DNA of 43,365 bases from Wenzhouxiangella sediminis (GCF_003410055.1 NZ_QUZK01000045.1:1-43365); one strand, 5' to 3'. Counted from the first letter of the stretch, positions 1 through 10,953 are shown. The notes: a model not told the origin generated them from the letters alone. Numbers and translations are program-made.

Positions 1-325
1 CCGGGACCTCCCCACCGAAGGCGCCAACCGATGGAAGGCCCCGGCTCAAGGCCGGGGCGACGATGTGGTTATCTTTTCCTGAAACCTGAAACTGACCCGA
101 AGCGTCATCCCGGCCGCAGCGAAGCGTCGTCCCGGACCCCGCAATCCGACGCGAAGCGTCGTCCCGGACTCCGATCCGGGACCTTCCAACCAAAGGCACC
201 AATAGATGGAAGGCCCCGGCTCAAGGCCGGGGCGACGATGTGGTTATCTTCTCCTGAAACCTGAAACTGACGCGAAGCGTCATCCCGGACCCCGATCCGG
301 GACCTCCCAACGCCGCGCCAGCGGC
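1..325. repeat. Composite intergenic repeat, several core copies
   Basis: No gene is seen here. The stretch holds palindromic cores of two kinds: CCCCGG-n7-CCGGGG hairpins (about 39-57 and 214-232) and CCCGGA...TCCGGG hairpins (about 170-182 and 284-304). Between them are short CCTGAAACCTGAAACTGA pieces near 79-95 and 256-270. The unit GACGCGAAGCGTC links successive cores. Relative to the minus-strand sensor gene ending at 326, the heptamers read TTTCAGG, the polarity found on the 3' side of genes throughout this window. The hairpins could serve as bidirectional terminators or transcript-end stabilisers; that is inference. Confidence 0.75.
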
Positions 326-3300
326 CTACCCCCGCTCCACCGAAACCTCCTCGGCCTCGATCAACTCGGTCAGGGGCAGGTCCAGCCGCCCGGCCAGGGT
401 CACCGGCTCCACCCACGGCGTGGGCTTGATGCGGCACCAGCCGTCGCGGCCTTCCTGCTTGACGTAGAGCAGGGCCTTGTCGGCAAGCGTCACGGTCTGG
501 TGCCAGTCCAGGGCCGAGGGCGTGTCGCGGAAGGGCGGGTACTCGGCCAGGCCCATCGAGGCGGTCAGGCGCAGGATGCGGCCGCTGTCGATCACGAACT
601 CGTGAGTGCCGATGGCCTCGATGATGCGCGTGGCCACCCGAGGCACTTCCTCGGCCGGCATCGGCCGGAACACGATCAGAAACTCCTCGCCGCCCCAGCG
701 CACCACGTAGTCGCCGGTGCGCACCAGGTCCTGAAGCAGCTGCGCGAACTGCTGGAGCACTTCGTCGCCCACGTCGTGACCGTAGCGGTCGTTGAACTCC
801 TTGAACAGGTCGATATCGACGATGGCGAAGGCCATCACGGAACCGCTGAACTGCGGCTTGGAAAGCTCGCGGTGGAAGTGCGCCAGGTCGGCCGGCAGCT
901 GGGACTGGAGGTAGCGGCGATTCCACAGACGAGTCAGCGGATCGGTCATGCTCGCCGTTTCCAGGCGGGCGCTGTAATCACGCAGGTGTTCATTGGCCAC
1001 GCGCAGTTCCTCGGTGCGCTCGGCCACCGTGGCCTCCAGCTCGCGCCGGTGGCGCTGCAGTTGCCGCAGCCGGTAGTTGAAGCCCAGCCAGATCAGGAAC
1101 AGCACGATGAACAGCATCAGGGTCTGGAACCACACCGTCTCCCAGACATAGGGCTGGATGCGGAAGCTCAGCGCAGCCGGCTCCTCGATCCAGACGCCGG
1201 CGTTGTTGCTGGCGCGCACCTGCAGCGTGAACCGCCCGGCCGGCAGGTTGGTGTAGATCGCCTGGCGCTGCATCGGCTCGTCGAGCCGCTGCCATTCGTT
1301 GCGGAAACCTTCCAGGCGGTACTCGAGTTGCACGCTGGTCGGGTCCTGGTAGCTCATCACCGCAAAGCCGAAAGCCAGGTCGCGATGGTCGGCCGCCAGA
1401 TCGAAGGACTCGCCCGGCTCGATCGAGCGCCACTGGCGCATTACGCGAACCCGGTCGACGTGCACCAGCGGCGGCTCGGGATTGCGGTGGATGCGCTCGG
1501 GCACCAGGTGCACGATGCCGCCGCGGGTGGGCAGCCAGAACTCACCGTCGTGCATGAAACCCTTGGCGTTGCCCGCGCCGTTGCAGCAATAGCCCTTCTG
1601 GGCGCCCGGCACGTCACCGCGCTCGTGCAGCACCATCCGCCCCGGCAGCGCGTCGATCTCGCCGTCGATGTAGCGCTGGATCGAGTCGAGTTCCAGTTCG
1701 TAGATGCCCCGGATACCGGCCACCCAGAGCCGGCCGTCGGCTTCACCCAGCGCAAAAGGGCTGTTGACCGGCAGGCCGTCGTCTTCGTCGAACTCCTGCC
1801 ACGTCCCGTCGCGGCCCACGTAGAGCTTCTCGTCGAGCGTGCCCACCACCATGCGCCCGTCCGACATTTCCTGGATGGCCGTCACGTCGCGGCCCTCGGC
1901 CACGCCGCGCATCTGCAGGAAGCGCCCGTGGTGCCAGTACAGCAGCCCGCGCCGCGTGCCGGCCAGCAGTTCGCCGTCCCGGGTCTCGTAGAGCAGGCGC
2001 ACGTCGCGACCGCCCAGGTCGCCGCTGGGCGCCATGCGGTGCATCGCCTCGCCGTCCCATCGCCAAACGCCTTCGGTGGTGGCCAGCCAGTACTCGCCGT
2101 CGCGCGGAATGATGCCGTTGACCTGCGCGCTGTCGAGCACGCCGAAGGCCGGCGGCTTCTCGACGCGGGCCTGTTCGCGGTTCCACCAGTACAGGCCGGT
2201 TCGCGTGCCCACCCACACCCGCTCCTTTTCGGGCAGCAGGGTGTAGGCGTGCGGATGCGGCTGTTCGCTGCCGGCCACCAGTTGCTCGAAGCGTCCGTTG
2301 CGCATCACCGCCAGGCCGTCCATGGTGCCGGTCCAGACGCTGCCCTGCTCGTCGCGCGCTACCGACCACACCAGGCTGTTGTGCAGCCCCTCGGGCTTGT
2401 CGTAGCGGAACACCCAGCCGTTCCACAGCCGCGCCAGGCCGTCCCAGCGCGAGCCCAGCCAGAGATTGCCCTCGTGGTCCTCGGCGATGGCCAGTACGCT
2501 GCCGTGCGCGTAGGCCGTTTCGTCGGAGATCGACTCGACCAGCTCCCGGCCCTGAATGCGCAGCAGTTGCCCGGCCGCGCCCAGCCAGAAGTTGCCGTCG
2601 CGGTCGACGTGCAGGGTCTCGATCACCAGGTCCTCGAGACGACCGGGCACTTCGAAGCGCTGCCAGGCCTCGTCTTCGTCGAGATAGAGCAGGCCGCGCG
2701 TGGTCGCCGCCCAGATCCGGCCGTCGTAGTGGGCGAAATCGTTGACCAGCGCCGAATCGAGCGCCCCGTCCAGCGGAATCGCGCGCCACTCGCCGTCGCG
2801 CAGGACATGAATCACGCCATAGCCGCCGGCGAAAATCCTGTCGTCGTGTGTGAACACCGAGCGCAGCGGATCCCCGGGATCGCCGGCGAGCTGCTTGAAG
2901 GCATCGCCGGCCAGGCGCATCAGGCCCTGGTCGGAGGCCAGCAGGAGCTCGCCGTGCATCGTCTCGGCGAACTGGAAGACGTCGATCTCGCGCCCGAAAC
3001 CGTCGTCGACACCGTGAAAACCGCCGTCGCGAAACACCGCCGCGCCCTTGTAGGTGCCCGTCCAGATGCGGTCCTGCGAATCGACGAACAGCGCCTGGAT
3101 GAACATGCCCGGCATATCGGGCGAGGAACGCGGATCGTAGCTGGTGAAGCGCACGCCGTCGAAGCGCGCCACGCCGGCCTGCGTGCCTGCCCAGATATAG
3201 CCGTCCGGCCCCTGCACCAGGGCGGTCACCGAAATCTGCGGCAACCCCTCCTCGATGCTCCAGGTGTCACGAACGTATTGGTGAAAGGCCTTGTCGGGCG

Positions 3301-3382
3301 CCAGGGCATGTGCCGGCAGGCAACCCAAGGCCGCAACGATGCCCGCGAAAACCGCCAGCAATGACGCGAAAAACCGGACCAA
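326..3382 (-). CDS. Sensor diguanylate cyclase: periplasmic beta-propeller, Y_Y_Y, GGDEF
   Basis: Likely makes cyclic di-GMP from two GTP in response to a periplasmic signal. The protein has 1018 residues. A signal peptide (about 1-27) is followed by many two-component-regulator propeller repeats (DGxxWxGT, WxAT, LWVGT types), a Y_Y_Y-like domain near 660-735, one membrane segment (about 751-768), a short coiled coil with AERTEELR, and a GGDEF domain (about 813-985). The active site is GGEEF at 897-901. An RTGD inhibitory I-site lies five residues before it, so the enzyme should be catalytic and product-inhibited. The start is TTG, preceded at six bases by a strong GGAGGGGAG ribosome site. 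No EAL domain or histidine kinase is fused. It stands alone, bounded by composite repeats. The sensed ligand is unknown; a link to the exopolysaccharide locus is plausible but unproven. Confidence 0.9.
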   Translation of the reverse strand: MVRFFASLLAVFAGIVAALGCLPAHALAPDKAFHQYVRDTWSIEEGLPQISVTALVQGPDGYIWAGTQAGVARFDGVRFTSYDPRSSPDMPGMFIQALFVDSQDRIWTGTYKGAAVFRDGGFHGVDDGFGREIDVFQFAETMHGELLLASDQGLMRLAGDAFKQLAGDPGDPLRSVFTHDDRIFAGGYGVIHVLRDGEWRAIPLDGALDSALVNDFAHYDGRIWAATTRGLLYLDEDEAWQRFEVPGRLEDLVIETLHVDRDGNFWLGAAGQLLRIQGRELVESISDETAYAHGSVLAIAEDHEGNLWLGSRWDGLARLWNGWVFRYDKPEGLHNSLVWSVARDEQGSVWTGTMDGLAVMRNGRFEQLVAGSEQPHPHAYTLLPEKERVWVGTRTGLYWWNREQARVEKPPAFGVLDSAQVNGIIPRDGEYWLATTEGVWRWDGEAMHRMAPSGDLGGRDVRLLYETRDGELLAGTRRGLLYWHHGRFLQMRGVAEGRDVTAIQEMSDGRMVVGTLDEKLYVGRDGTWQEFDEDDGLPVNSPFALGEADGRLWVAGIRGIYELELDSIQRYIDGEIDALPGRMVLHERGDVPGAQKGYCCNGAGNAKGFMHDGEFWLPTRGGIVHLVPERIHRNPEPPLVHVDRVRVMRQWRSIEPGESFDLAADHRDLAFGFAVMSYQDPTSVQLEYRLEGFRNEWQRLDEPMQRQAIYTNLPAGRFTLQVRASNNAGVWIEEPAALSFRIQPYVWETVWFQTLMLFIVLFLIWLGFNYRLRQLQRHRRELEATVAERTEELRVANEHLRDYSARLETASMTDPLTRLWNRRYLQSQLPADLAHFHRELSKPQFSGSVMAFAIVDIDLFKEFNDRYGHDVGDEVLQQFAQLLQDLVRTGDYVVRWGGEEFLIVFRPMPAEEVPRVATRIIEAIGTHEFVIDSGRILRLTASMGLAEYPPFRDTPSALDWHQTVTLADKALLYVKQEGRDGWCRIKPTPWVEPVTLAGRLDLPLTELIEAEEVSVERG

Positions 3383-3483
3383 CCCTGGCTCCCCTCCAGA
3401 CCTGTTGACCCCCTCACCCCGGCTGCCAAGCCGATGGATTGAGCATACCCCAAGCGGGAATCCCGCGCGAGGGCGCGGGGGAG

Positions 3484-3712
3484 GTTTCAGGGTTGAGAAA
3501 GGTTTCAGGTTTCAGTGTTCAGGTTTCAGGGGCGGGCGCCGATAGGCTTGGTGGGCGGCTTCGCCGCGAAAGCTTCCCACTCCGTCGTCCCGGCCCCCGA
3601 GCCGGGACCTTCCCACCGAAGGCGTCAACCGATGGAAGGCCCCGGATCAAGTCCGGGGCGACGAAGTCGATTGTTTTTCCTGAAACCTGAAACCTGAACC
3701 CTGAAACCTAAA
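3484..3712. repeat. Composite repeat with heptamer arrays at both ends
   Basis: This is the clearest complete copy. TTTCAGG heptamers (about 3484-3530) lie on the left and CCTGAAA heptamers (about 3679-3712) on the right, so the two ends are inverted repeats. Between them are the core hairpins GTCCCGG...CCGGGAC (about 3587-3608) and CCCCGG-n7-CCGGGG (about 3640-3658), plus a GGGCGGCTTCGCCGCG hairpin near 3552. It fills the whole gap between the sensor cyclase and etfA. Each heptamer block has the polarity expected for the gene it abuts (CCTGAAA upstream of a start, TTTCAGG after a stop). Confidence 0.8.
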
Positions 3713-3720
3713 GCAAGCGA

Positions 3721-4659
3721 CTAAAGCTTGCTTTCCAACTCCGGCACCAACTCGAACAGATCCCCGACGAGCCCCAGATCCGCAACTTCAAAGATCGGCG
3801 CTTCGGGGTCCTTGTTGATGGCCACGATCGTGCCGGCGTCCTTGATGCCGGTGAGGTGCTGGATGGCGCCGGAGATGCCGATGGCGAAGTACAGGTCCGG
3901 CGCGATGATCTTGCCGGTCTGGCCCACCTGCAGTTCGTTGGGCACATAGCCGGCGTCCACCGCCGCGCGCGAGGCGCCCACGGCCGCGCCCAGCTTCTTG
4001 GCCAGCGAGTAGATGATGTCGAAACCCTCACTGGATCCCATGGCACGGCCGCCGGAGACCACGATCGGCGCGGTCGACAGGTCCGGGCCTTCGCCCTCGC
4101 CGCCTTCGACGCCGATCCAGCGCGTGTGGCCCGGGTCTTCGGCCTGGGCATCGCGCGATTCGATCTCGGCCGAGCCGCCCTCGCCCGCGGCGGCGAACGA
4201 CGCCGTGCGGATGGTGGCGACCACCGGCTGACCCTCGTCGACCTTGACGGTGACGATGGCGTTGGAGGCGTAGATCGGGCGCTTGAAGGTGCGCTCGTCG
4301 ATCACTTCCTGGATGTCGGAAACCTGGTTGACGCCGATCAGCGCTGCCGCGCGCGGCAGCACGTCCTTGCCGTAGGTGGTCGACGGCATCAGGATGTGGG
4401 AATAGTCCGCAGCCAGCGCCTTGATTTCCGGCGCCAGGCGCGCGGCCAGGAAATGCTCGAAGTCATCATGGTCGATGCTCAGCACGCGCGTCACGCCCTC
4501 GAGCTTCGCGGCCTGTTCGGCCACGCCCGACGGGTCGGCGGCAAACACCGCGATATCGATATCGGAAACACCCAGGCCCAGCGCCCCGGTCAGGGTCTTG
4601 GCCGTGGCCGGGCTCAGGTTCTCGCCGTCGTGTTCGGCAATGATCAGTACTCTGGACAT
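3721..4659 (-). CDS. etfA: Electron transfer flavoprotein subunit alpha
   Basis: FAD-carrying subunit of the soluble heterodimer that passes electrons from acyl-CoA and other dehydrogenases to ETF-ubiquinone oxidoreductase. It has 312 residues, normal for the family. The N-terminal domain begins [12 protein letters not shown]. The FAD-binding C-terminal domain shows VSGGRAMGS, the [12 protein letters not shown] segment and the ending [22 protein letters not shown] (two adjoining motifs), all typical of EtfA. The frame stays open upstream, but the start is fixed by a one-base TAATG overlap with the etfB stop and by the family N-terminus. It is co-transcribed with etfB. A composite repeat follows immediately after the stop. 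Confidence 0.97.
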   Translation of the reverse strand: MSRVLIIAEHDGENLSPATAKTLTGALGLGVSDIDIAVFAADPSGVAEQAAKLEGVTRVLSIDHDDFEHFLAARLAPEIKALAADYSHILMPSTTYGKDVLPRAAALIGVNQVSDIQEVIDERTFKRPIYASNAIVTVKVDEGQPVVATIRTASFAAAGEGGSAEIESRDAQAEDPGHTRWIGVEGGEGEGPDLSTAPIVVSGGRAMGSSEGFDIIYSLAKKLGAAVGASRAAVDAGYVPNELQVGQTGKIIAPDLYFAIGISGAIQHLTGIKDAGTIVAINKDPEAPIFEVADLGLVGDLFELVPELESKL

Positions 4660-5405
4660 TACAGCAGCCCCTTCGACTTGAGTTCGGACACCAGCTCGTC
4701 GACGCTCTCGACCACCTTGCCGCCGCCGCGCTGCGGGGGCGGTTCGTAGGACACGGCCTCGATGCCGCCGGCGCGTTCGACGCCCAGGTCTTCCAGCGAC
4801 AGGGTCTCGAGCGGCTTGCGCTTGGCCTTCATGATCTCGGGCAGCTTGACGAAGCGCGGCTCGTTCAGCCGCAGGTCGGAAGTCAGCACCGCCGGCAGGT
4901 CCACCTCGATGGTCTCCAGGCCGGAATCGACCTCGCGCGCCACAGTCGCCTTGCCGTCGGCCAGCTCGACCTTGGAGGCGAAAGTGGCCTGCGGCCGGTC
5001 CCACAGCGCGGCCAGCATCTGGCCGGTCTGGTTGGCGTCGTCGTCGATCGCCTGCTTGCCGAGGAACACGATGCCGGGCTCTTCCTTCTCGACCAGCTTG
5101 AGGAAGGTACGCGCGGCGGTCAGCGGCTGCACGTCGCCATCGGCCGAAACCTGGATGGCGCGATCGGCGCCCATCGCCAGGCCGGTACGCAGCTGCTGCT
5201 GCACCTCGTCGCCGCCGATCGAGGCCACGATCACCTCTTCGGCCTCGCCACGCTCCTTGATCCGCAGCGCCTCTTCCAGCGCAATCTCGTCGAACGGGTT
5301 GATCGACATCTTCACGCCGTCGGTCTCGACACCGCTACCGTCGCTCTTGACCCGCACGCGCACGTTGTAATCCACCACCCGCTTGAGGGTGACCAGAATC
5401 TTCAT
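4659..5405 (-). CDS. etfB: Electron transfer flavoprotein subunit beta
   Basis: Beta subunit of the electron transfer flavoprotein, which binds AMP structurally and docks partner dehydrogenases. It has 248 residues, the usual length. The N-terminus MKILVTLKRVVDYNVRVRVK and the segment INPFDEIALEEALRIKE are characteristic, as is the FLGKQAIDDDANQTGQ motif. The chosen ATG at 5405 has AGGAAG six bases upstream. A longer open frame adds 14 residues with no family match and is rejected. It is the first gene of the etfBA pair; its stop shares one base with the etfA start. A heptamer array sits about 60 bases upstream. Confidence 0.97.
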   Translation of the reverse strand: MKILVTLKRVVDYNVRVRVKSDGSGVETDGVKMSINPFDEIALEEALRIKERGEAEEVIVASIGGDEVQQQLRTGLAMGADRAIQVSADGDVQPLTAARTFLKLVEKEEPGIVFLGKQAIDDDANQTGQMLAALWDRPQATFASKVELADGKATVAREVDSGLETIEVDLPAVLTSDLRLNEPRFVKLPEIMKAKRKPLETLSLEDLGVERAGGIEAVSYEPPPQRGGGKVVESVDELVSELKSKGLL

Positions 5406-5464
5406 GGGCGTCTTCCTGTTTGGGCTCGAAACTTGGGAAGCGCACATTGTAACGGCTTGGCGTT

Positions 5465-5545
5465 GAAGAAGGTTTCAGGTTTCAGTGTTCAGGTTTCAGG
5501 CGGCACGTTGGGGGATGCGGGGCGGCTTCGCCGCGAGGGCTCATT
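5465..5545. repeat. TTTCAGG heptamers plus GCGGCTTCGCCGCG hairpin
   Basis: TTTCAGG units at about 5469-5501 are followed by a GGGCGGCTTCGCCGCGAG hairpin. Upstream of etfB the array has the CCTGAAA polarity in the direction of that gene. The left part overlaps the 3' end of the VapC-like gene and supplies its last codons and stop (see that gene). Confidence 0.7.
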
Positions 5546-5971
5546 GACCGCCGTCCCAAACGGATCAACCACGACGACCCCATCCACATCCTGGCCGCTC
5601 TGGAGATCTTCCGACAGTAGGTAATCGCAGCGCAGGTGGCAGGCGGCGGCGAGGATCATCGAATTCCACCACGAGAACCCGTATCGATCCTCGATGGACC
5701 AGGCTTGCTCGAGCACTTCCGCCGACACGTCTAAGGGGCGCCAGGTCAACAGGTCGCGGATGTCTGCGCGGGCGTCCTCTCGAGACAGCCCGGGATTCAG
5801 GCGCCGGGTGACGACCTGGTAATACTCCTTGAGCACCTGTGTGCTCAGCCGGCCGGTTCCAGTGGTCCAGAGGTGCTCCACCCACTCGCGCGCTCGGCTG
5901 TGTCTGGCCGGCTCACTACAGTCGCGCGCGTAGACGAAGACGTTGGTGTCAACGAAGTACGTCGCGGTCAT
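5489..5971 (-). CDS. VapC-like PIN-domain toxin with repeat-derived C-terminus
   Basis: Likely the ribonuclease toxin of a type II toxin-antitoxin pair. It has 160 residues. The PIN fold begins FVDTNVFVYARD (first acidic residue D8), with a conserved acid in TQVLKEYY and the late motif LLSEDLQSGQ. The position usually occupied by aspartate in the FWDALI-type motif reads WWNSMI here, an Asp-to-Asn change that may weaken metal binding. After VVVDPFG, where such proteins commonly stop, the frame runs about 20 residues into the neighbouring repeat and ends PPET followed by TGA from a heptamer. The start overlaps the antitoxin end by 23 bases. The fold is secure; activity is uncertain. Confidence 0.85.
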   Translation of the reverse strand: MTATYFVDTNVFVYARDCSEPARHSRAREWVEHLWTTGTGRLSTQVLKEYYQVVTRRLNPGLSREDARADIRDLLTWRPLDVSAEVLEQAWSIEDRYGFSWWNSMILAAACHLRCDYLLSEDLQSGQDVDGVVVVDPFGTAVNEPSRRSRPASPNVPPET

Positions 5972-6191
5972 AGAGACTCTCGCGCGTGGGATAAGAATCT
6001 TCTGCACGCTTCATTCGCACCGGCGCGCGCCCCAGAAACCGTCGCCCCGCCGTCTCGAAGCGCTCTTCGAGCTCACGCCGCTCGCGCAGCATCTCGCCGA
6101 CCAGCCTGGAAACACTCGTCCCCCGCCGCGCCGCCTCGATCCGCGCCCAACGGGCCGTCTCCTCATCAAGCGTAATCGTCACGTTCTTCAT
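5949..6191 (-). CDS. Ribbon-helix-helix antitoxin (VapB/CopG type)
   Basis: Likely the DNA-binding antitoxin that neutralises the PIN toxin and represses the operon. It has 80 residues. The N-terminal MKNVTITLDEETARWARIEA followed by GTSVSRLVGEML is a ribbon-helix-helix domain (about 1-38); the remainder is charged and probably wraps the toxin. The start is set by this domain; the open frame continues far upstream through repeat DNA and is not coding. The gene precedes and overlaps the toxin by 23 bases. An operator-like palindrome lies just upstream (6194-6224). Confidence 0.85.
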   Translation of the reverse strand: MKNVTITLDEETARWARIEAARRGTSVSRLVGEMLRERRELEERFETAGRRFLGRAPVRMKRAEDSYPTRESLYDRDVLR

Positions 6192-6193
6192 AC

Positions 6194-6224
6194 ACACGAA
6201 TATAGTGCAACACGAATTTCGTGT
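6194..6224 (-). promoter_or_regulatory. Operator-like repeat upstream of the vapBC pair
   Basis: A 15-base palindrome, ACACGAA-T-TTCGTGT (6210-6224), is accompanied by another copy of the half-site ACACGAA at 6194-6200, 16 bases away and only 2 bases before the antitoxin ATG. This arrangement suits cooperative ribbon-helix-helix binding and autorepression. TTGCAC and TATATT, read on the minus strand, lie in the same stretch but with poor spacing, so the promoter itself is uncertain. Confidence 0.55.
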
Positions 6225-6231
6225 CCATCGC

Positions 6232-6523
6232 CACCCAGGCCGACGCGAAGCATCATCCCGGCCCCCGCAAGCCGACGCGAAGCGTCGTCCCGGCCGCAGC
6301 GAAGCGGAGAGCCGGGACCTCCCCACCGAAGGCACCTGAACCGACGCGCAGCGTCGTCCCGGACCCCGATCCGGGACCTCCCCACCGAAGGCGCCAACCG
6401 ATGAAAGGCCCCGGATCGAGTCCGGGGCGACGGCGTAGCCATGTTTTCCTGAAACCTGAAACCTGAAACCTGAAACCTGAAACCTGAAACCTGAAACCTG
6501 AAACCCGAACCCTGAACCCTTTC
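6232..6523. repeat. Composite repeat: three cores plus eight perfect CCTGAAA units
   Basis: Successive GACGCGAAGC-linked cores run from 6240 to 6432 and include GTCCCGG...GCCGGGAC, GTCCCGGACC...ATCCGGGAC and CCCCGG-n7-CCGGGG. They are followed by eight perfect CCTGAAA units (6448-6503) and some degenerate ones. The array points CCTGAAA toward rfaH. Between 6524 and 6605 there is a weak promoter candidate (TTGAAC at 6524, TAATGT 19 bases later) and no other feature. Confidence 0.8.
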
Positions 6524-6605
6524 TTGAACCTAGCCACCCACCAACCGCTAATGTATTCTGTATGCGGCAAAAGGGTGATAACCAGGCAACACCGAGGGGC
6601 AGACC

Positions 6606-7118
6606 ATGCAATATCAACGCCTGTGGCGGGCGGTTTTCTGTCGACCCAGCCAGGAGCGGCGGGCCGAAGCACACCTGGAAAACCAGGGTTTCGAGGTTTT
6701 CCTGCCGCGCATCCGAATGCGCACCCGATCGCGCGGGGGCTCGCGCCTGCGCGTCATGCCCATGTTCCCGCGCTACCTGTTCGTGAACCTTCGCGCCTAC
6801 GCCGAGGACTGGAGCACCATTCGCTCCACGCGCGGCGCCATCGGCCTGGTGCGATTCGGCGACCGCGTTCCGACCGTGCCAAGCGAGTTCATCGACTACC
6901 TGATGGAAACCCACACCGACCTCGGCGCCGTCGACATGAGCCGCGCGATGGAAATCCGGCCCGACGACGAGGTCGAAATCACCGACGGCGCCATGGCCGG
7001 CCTGCGCGCCGTCTTCCAGGCCAAAAGCGGCCAGGACCGCGTCGTCGTCCTGCTCAAACTGCTCGAGCACGAAAGAAAAGTCGAACTACCGGCCGATACG
7101 ATTCGGAAGGTGGTTTGA
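6606..7118 (+). CDS. rfaH: RfaH-type transcription antiterminator (NusG paralogue)
   Basis: Operon-specific antiterminator that loads on RNA polymerase paused at an ops element and suppresses termination and polarity in long surface-polysaccharide operons. It has 170 residues. The N-terminal NGN domain (about 1-105) shows the FPRYLFVNL motif and STRGAIGLVRFG, which matches RfaH rather than housekeeping NusG. The C-terminal KOW-type domain (about 118-170) reads DDEVEITDGAMAGLRAVF and ends in a LLKLLEHERKV-like segment, as in RfaH. The matching ops site lies about 6.3 kb downstream at 13423, in front of the polysaccharide locus, which supports the call. It is monocistronic and bounded by heptamer arrays on both sides. 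Confidence 0.93.
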   Translation: MQYQRLWRAVFCRPSQERRAEAHLENQGFEVFLPRIRMRTRSRGGSRLRVMPMFPRYLFVNLRAYAEDWSTIRSTRGAIGLVRFGDRVPTVPSEFIDYLMETHTDLGAVDMSRAMEIRPDDEVEITDGAMAGLRAVFQAKSGQDRVVVLLKLLEHERKVELPADTIRKVV

Positions 7119-7436
7119 AGATAGGTTTCAGGTTTCAGGGTTCAGGTTTCAGGAAAACCAACGGCACACCCGATGTAGGAGCGGCTTCCAAGCCGCGATG
7201 CCAGGGGCAATGGGGCTTTGCGATCTGGAGATCGCTCCCACAACCCGGAGATCGCTCCTTCGGTTCGATACCGCTCCAAACCCAGCCCCCAGCCGCGATA
7301 CACTTCAAAAATAGACGCGTTCAGCAAGGGGCAACGATCCGGACGACCCTCTAAGCTTTCATAGTGGCACTCCGCCCCCCTGAAACCTGAACTCTGAACC
7401 CTGAAACCCAAAAATTTTTCAGGAGAAAAATCTTTC
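7119..7436. repeat. Intergenic repeats between rfaH and glmS
   Basis: No gene is seen. TTTCAGG units (about 7124-7152) follow the rfaH stop. A different REP-like stretch comes next: GTAGGAGCGGCTTCCAAGCCGCGA (two arms about 7175-7200) and two copies of GGAGATCGCTCC (about 7225 and 7246). CCTGAAA units (about 7380-7408) precede glmS. The two heptamer blocks have opposite polarity, TTTCAGG after a gene and CCTGAAA before one. The glmS ribosome site CAGGAGAAA follows directly. Confidence 0.75.
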
Positions 7437-9269
<1,833 letters not shown>

Positions 9270-9288
9270 GTGAAGACGGGGTTGGGAA

Positions 9289-9676
9289 GAAGGTTTCAGG
9301 TTTCAGGTTTCAGGAAAAACACACCAGGCGTCGCCCCGGACTTGATCCGGGGCCTTCCGTGGATTGGTGCCTTCGCTTGGGAAGTCCCGGCTATGCGCTT
9401 CGCTGCGGCCGGGACAACGGATTGGGTTTTCCGGAACCCCGAACACCCCGCCCCAAAACCCTCGCGGCGAAGCCGCCCACCACTGGTCGACGGATGCCGC
9501 CTGAAACCTGAAACCTGAAACCTGAACCCTGAAACTGACGCGAAGCGTCGTCCCGGCCTCCGAGCCGGGACCTCCCCACCGAAGGCACCAACCGATGAAA
9601 GGCCCCGGATCAAGTCCGGGGCGACGCCGTAGTTGTTTTCCTGAAACCTGAAACCTGAAACCTGAAACCTGAGACG
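9289..9676. repeat. Composite repeats in the convergent gap after glmS
   Basis: The 9270-9738 gap holds no gene. TTTCAGG units (about 9293-9314) follow glmS. Then come CCCCGG-n7-CCGGGG (about 9334-9352), an imperfect GTCCCGG...CCGGGAC hairpin, and a CGCGGCGAAGCCGCC hairpin. CCTGAAA arrays (about 9500-9535 and 9641-9672) flank a second pair of cores (about 9550-9625). Viewed from the convergent collagen-like gene the right-hand arrays read TTTCAGG, so both genes have the same polarity at their 3' ends. The hairpins are good candidates for a bidirectional terminator. Confidence 0.75.
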
Positions 9677-9738
9677 CGCAGCCGCCCACAATCGCGGACG
9701 GCTGCCAAGTCGGAAAACGCCGCCCCAGCGGCCGCAGG

Positions 9739-10923
9739 TCAGTTCCTCTGGAAAGTCGTCACCATATTCGCCGGATCGGCGATGGAATAGCCGGTTTCGG
9801 TGGCATTGTTCGGTGCATACACAGCTGCCGGGTCGTTGCCCGCCGAATTGTTGCAAGCGCCGTTCACATAGTCGAAGTACGACGCGTAGGCGAAATCAGG
9901 CGTGGCGGCCGCGTCGTCCACGTAGTACACCGTGCCGCTGGCCTGGAATATCTCGCCCGGAAGCGCGACCCCGCCAAAGCCCGCATCGGCATAGACGCGT
10001 ACCGTTCCGGTGCAATTCGCCCCCGAATACAGCAGATAGGCTTCCTTGAGCGCGCCGTCGATGATCTCGAACTGATAGTTTGTGTTCGTCAGGAAGGCCA
10101 GACCGTCGCCGGTGTAGCCGATGTAGGCCAGGTCCTGCGAGGCATCGTCGATCGAGGTGCCATTGATGAGCACGTCGAAGTTGCGCCCGGACGGTCCCGT
10201 CGGGCCGGTCGGGCCGGCTGCACCCGTCGGCCCCTGCGGACCGGTCGGGCCCTGGGCGCCGGCGGGACCGGTATCGCCCTGCACACCTTGCGGCCCGGGC
10301 GGGCCCATGGGACCGATCGGCCCCGGCGGTCCGGGCAGGCCCATGGGACCCATCGGACCCATCGGCCCGGTATCGCCCGTCATTCCCTGCGGTCCGGTCG
10401 GCCCCTGAGCGCCGGCAGGGCCGGTATCGCCCTGAATCCCCTGCGGTCCGGTCGGGCCCGTCGGACCGGCAGGACCGATTGGCCCGGTCGGGCCCTGAAC
10501 ACCCTGCGGCCCCGTCGGGCCCATGGCGCCGGTCGGCCCCATTGGGCCCGTCGGGCCCTGCGCACCGGTGGGCCCCGTCGGGCCCTGCGCACCGGTCGGC
10601 CCCGTGGGGCCCATCGGACCGGTCGGGCCCGTGGGACCAGTCGGCCCGATTGCAGCGGTGGCGGTACACGGCCCGAGCACACCGGTGCCGGCCTCGAAAC
10701 ACAGCACGGAAGTCTGCTCGGTATCACCCTCGATGCCCGGCAGGATCAGCGTGCCATCGTCGTTGACTTGCAGATAGACGGTGTTGCCCGCCGAATCCTG
10801 GATCTGCACCGTGCCGCCCGGCGGCGCCTGAACGACCACGTCGTTCTGCGCGCTGGCGTTGTGGGCGAACAGGGCGGCGGTCATGGCTGCCGCCAGCGGG
10901 GTATAGCGCAAGGCTCGTTTCAT
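9739..10923 (-). CDS. Secreted collagen-like protein
   Basis: The protein has 394 residues. A signal peptide ends near residue 25 (HNASA). A short beta-rich region (26-90) is followed by an unbroken Gly-X-Y collagen-like tract from about 93 to 246, roughly 51 triplets, dominated by GPT, GPM and GAQ. A globular C-terminal domain of about 150 residues has three cysteines and may act as a trimerisation or binding head. Threonine in the Y position is typical of bacterial collagen-like proteins. The start has AGAGGGA upstream. It follows a surface-protein gene with a 30-base gap and is probably co-transcribed. No membrane or LPXTG anchor is visible. Likely an extracellular fibre; its role is unknown. 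Confidence 0.88.
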   Translation of the reverse strand: MKRALRYTPLAAAMTAALFAHNASAQNDVVVQAPPGGTVQIQDSAGNTVYLQVNDDGTLILPGIEGDTEQTSVLCFEAGTGVLGPCTATAAIGPTGPTGPTGPMGPTGPTGAQGPTGPTGAQGPTGPMGPTGAMGPTGPQGVQGPTGPIGPAGPTGPTGPQGIQGDTGPAGAQGPTGPQGMTGDTGPMGPMGPMGLPGPPGPIGPMGPPGPQGVQGDTGPAGAQGPTGPQGPTGAAGPTGPTGPSGRNFDVLINGTSIDDASQDLAYIGYTGDGLAFLTNTNYQFEIIDGALKEAYLLYSGANCTGTVRVYADAGFGGVALPGEIFQASGTVYYVDDAAATPDFAYASYFDYVNGACNNSAGNDPAAVYAPNNATETGYSIADPANMVTTFQRN

Positions 10924-10953
10924 GGAATCAATCCCTCTTTAAATCGATACGGG

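Noticed and set aside
206-3364. Long plus-strand open frame antisense to the sensor cyclase
   Set aside because: His/Gln/Pro/Ala-rich shadow of a GC-rich gene; no domain, no ribosome site, and the opposite strand has a full sensor-GGDEF protein.
6448-6503. Heptamer array as a CRISPR-like repeat
   Set aside because: Units are 7 bases with no spacers and no cas genes in the window.
9296-9856. Minus-strand frame reading FRFQVSG repeats
   Set aside because: TTTCAGG arrays are open in all frames; the peptide is a translation of the repeat, not a gene.
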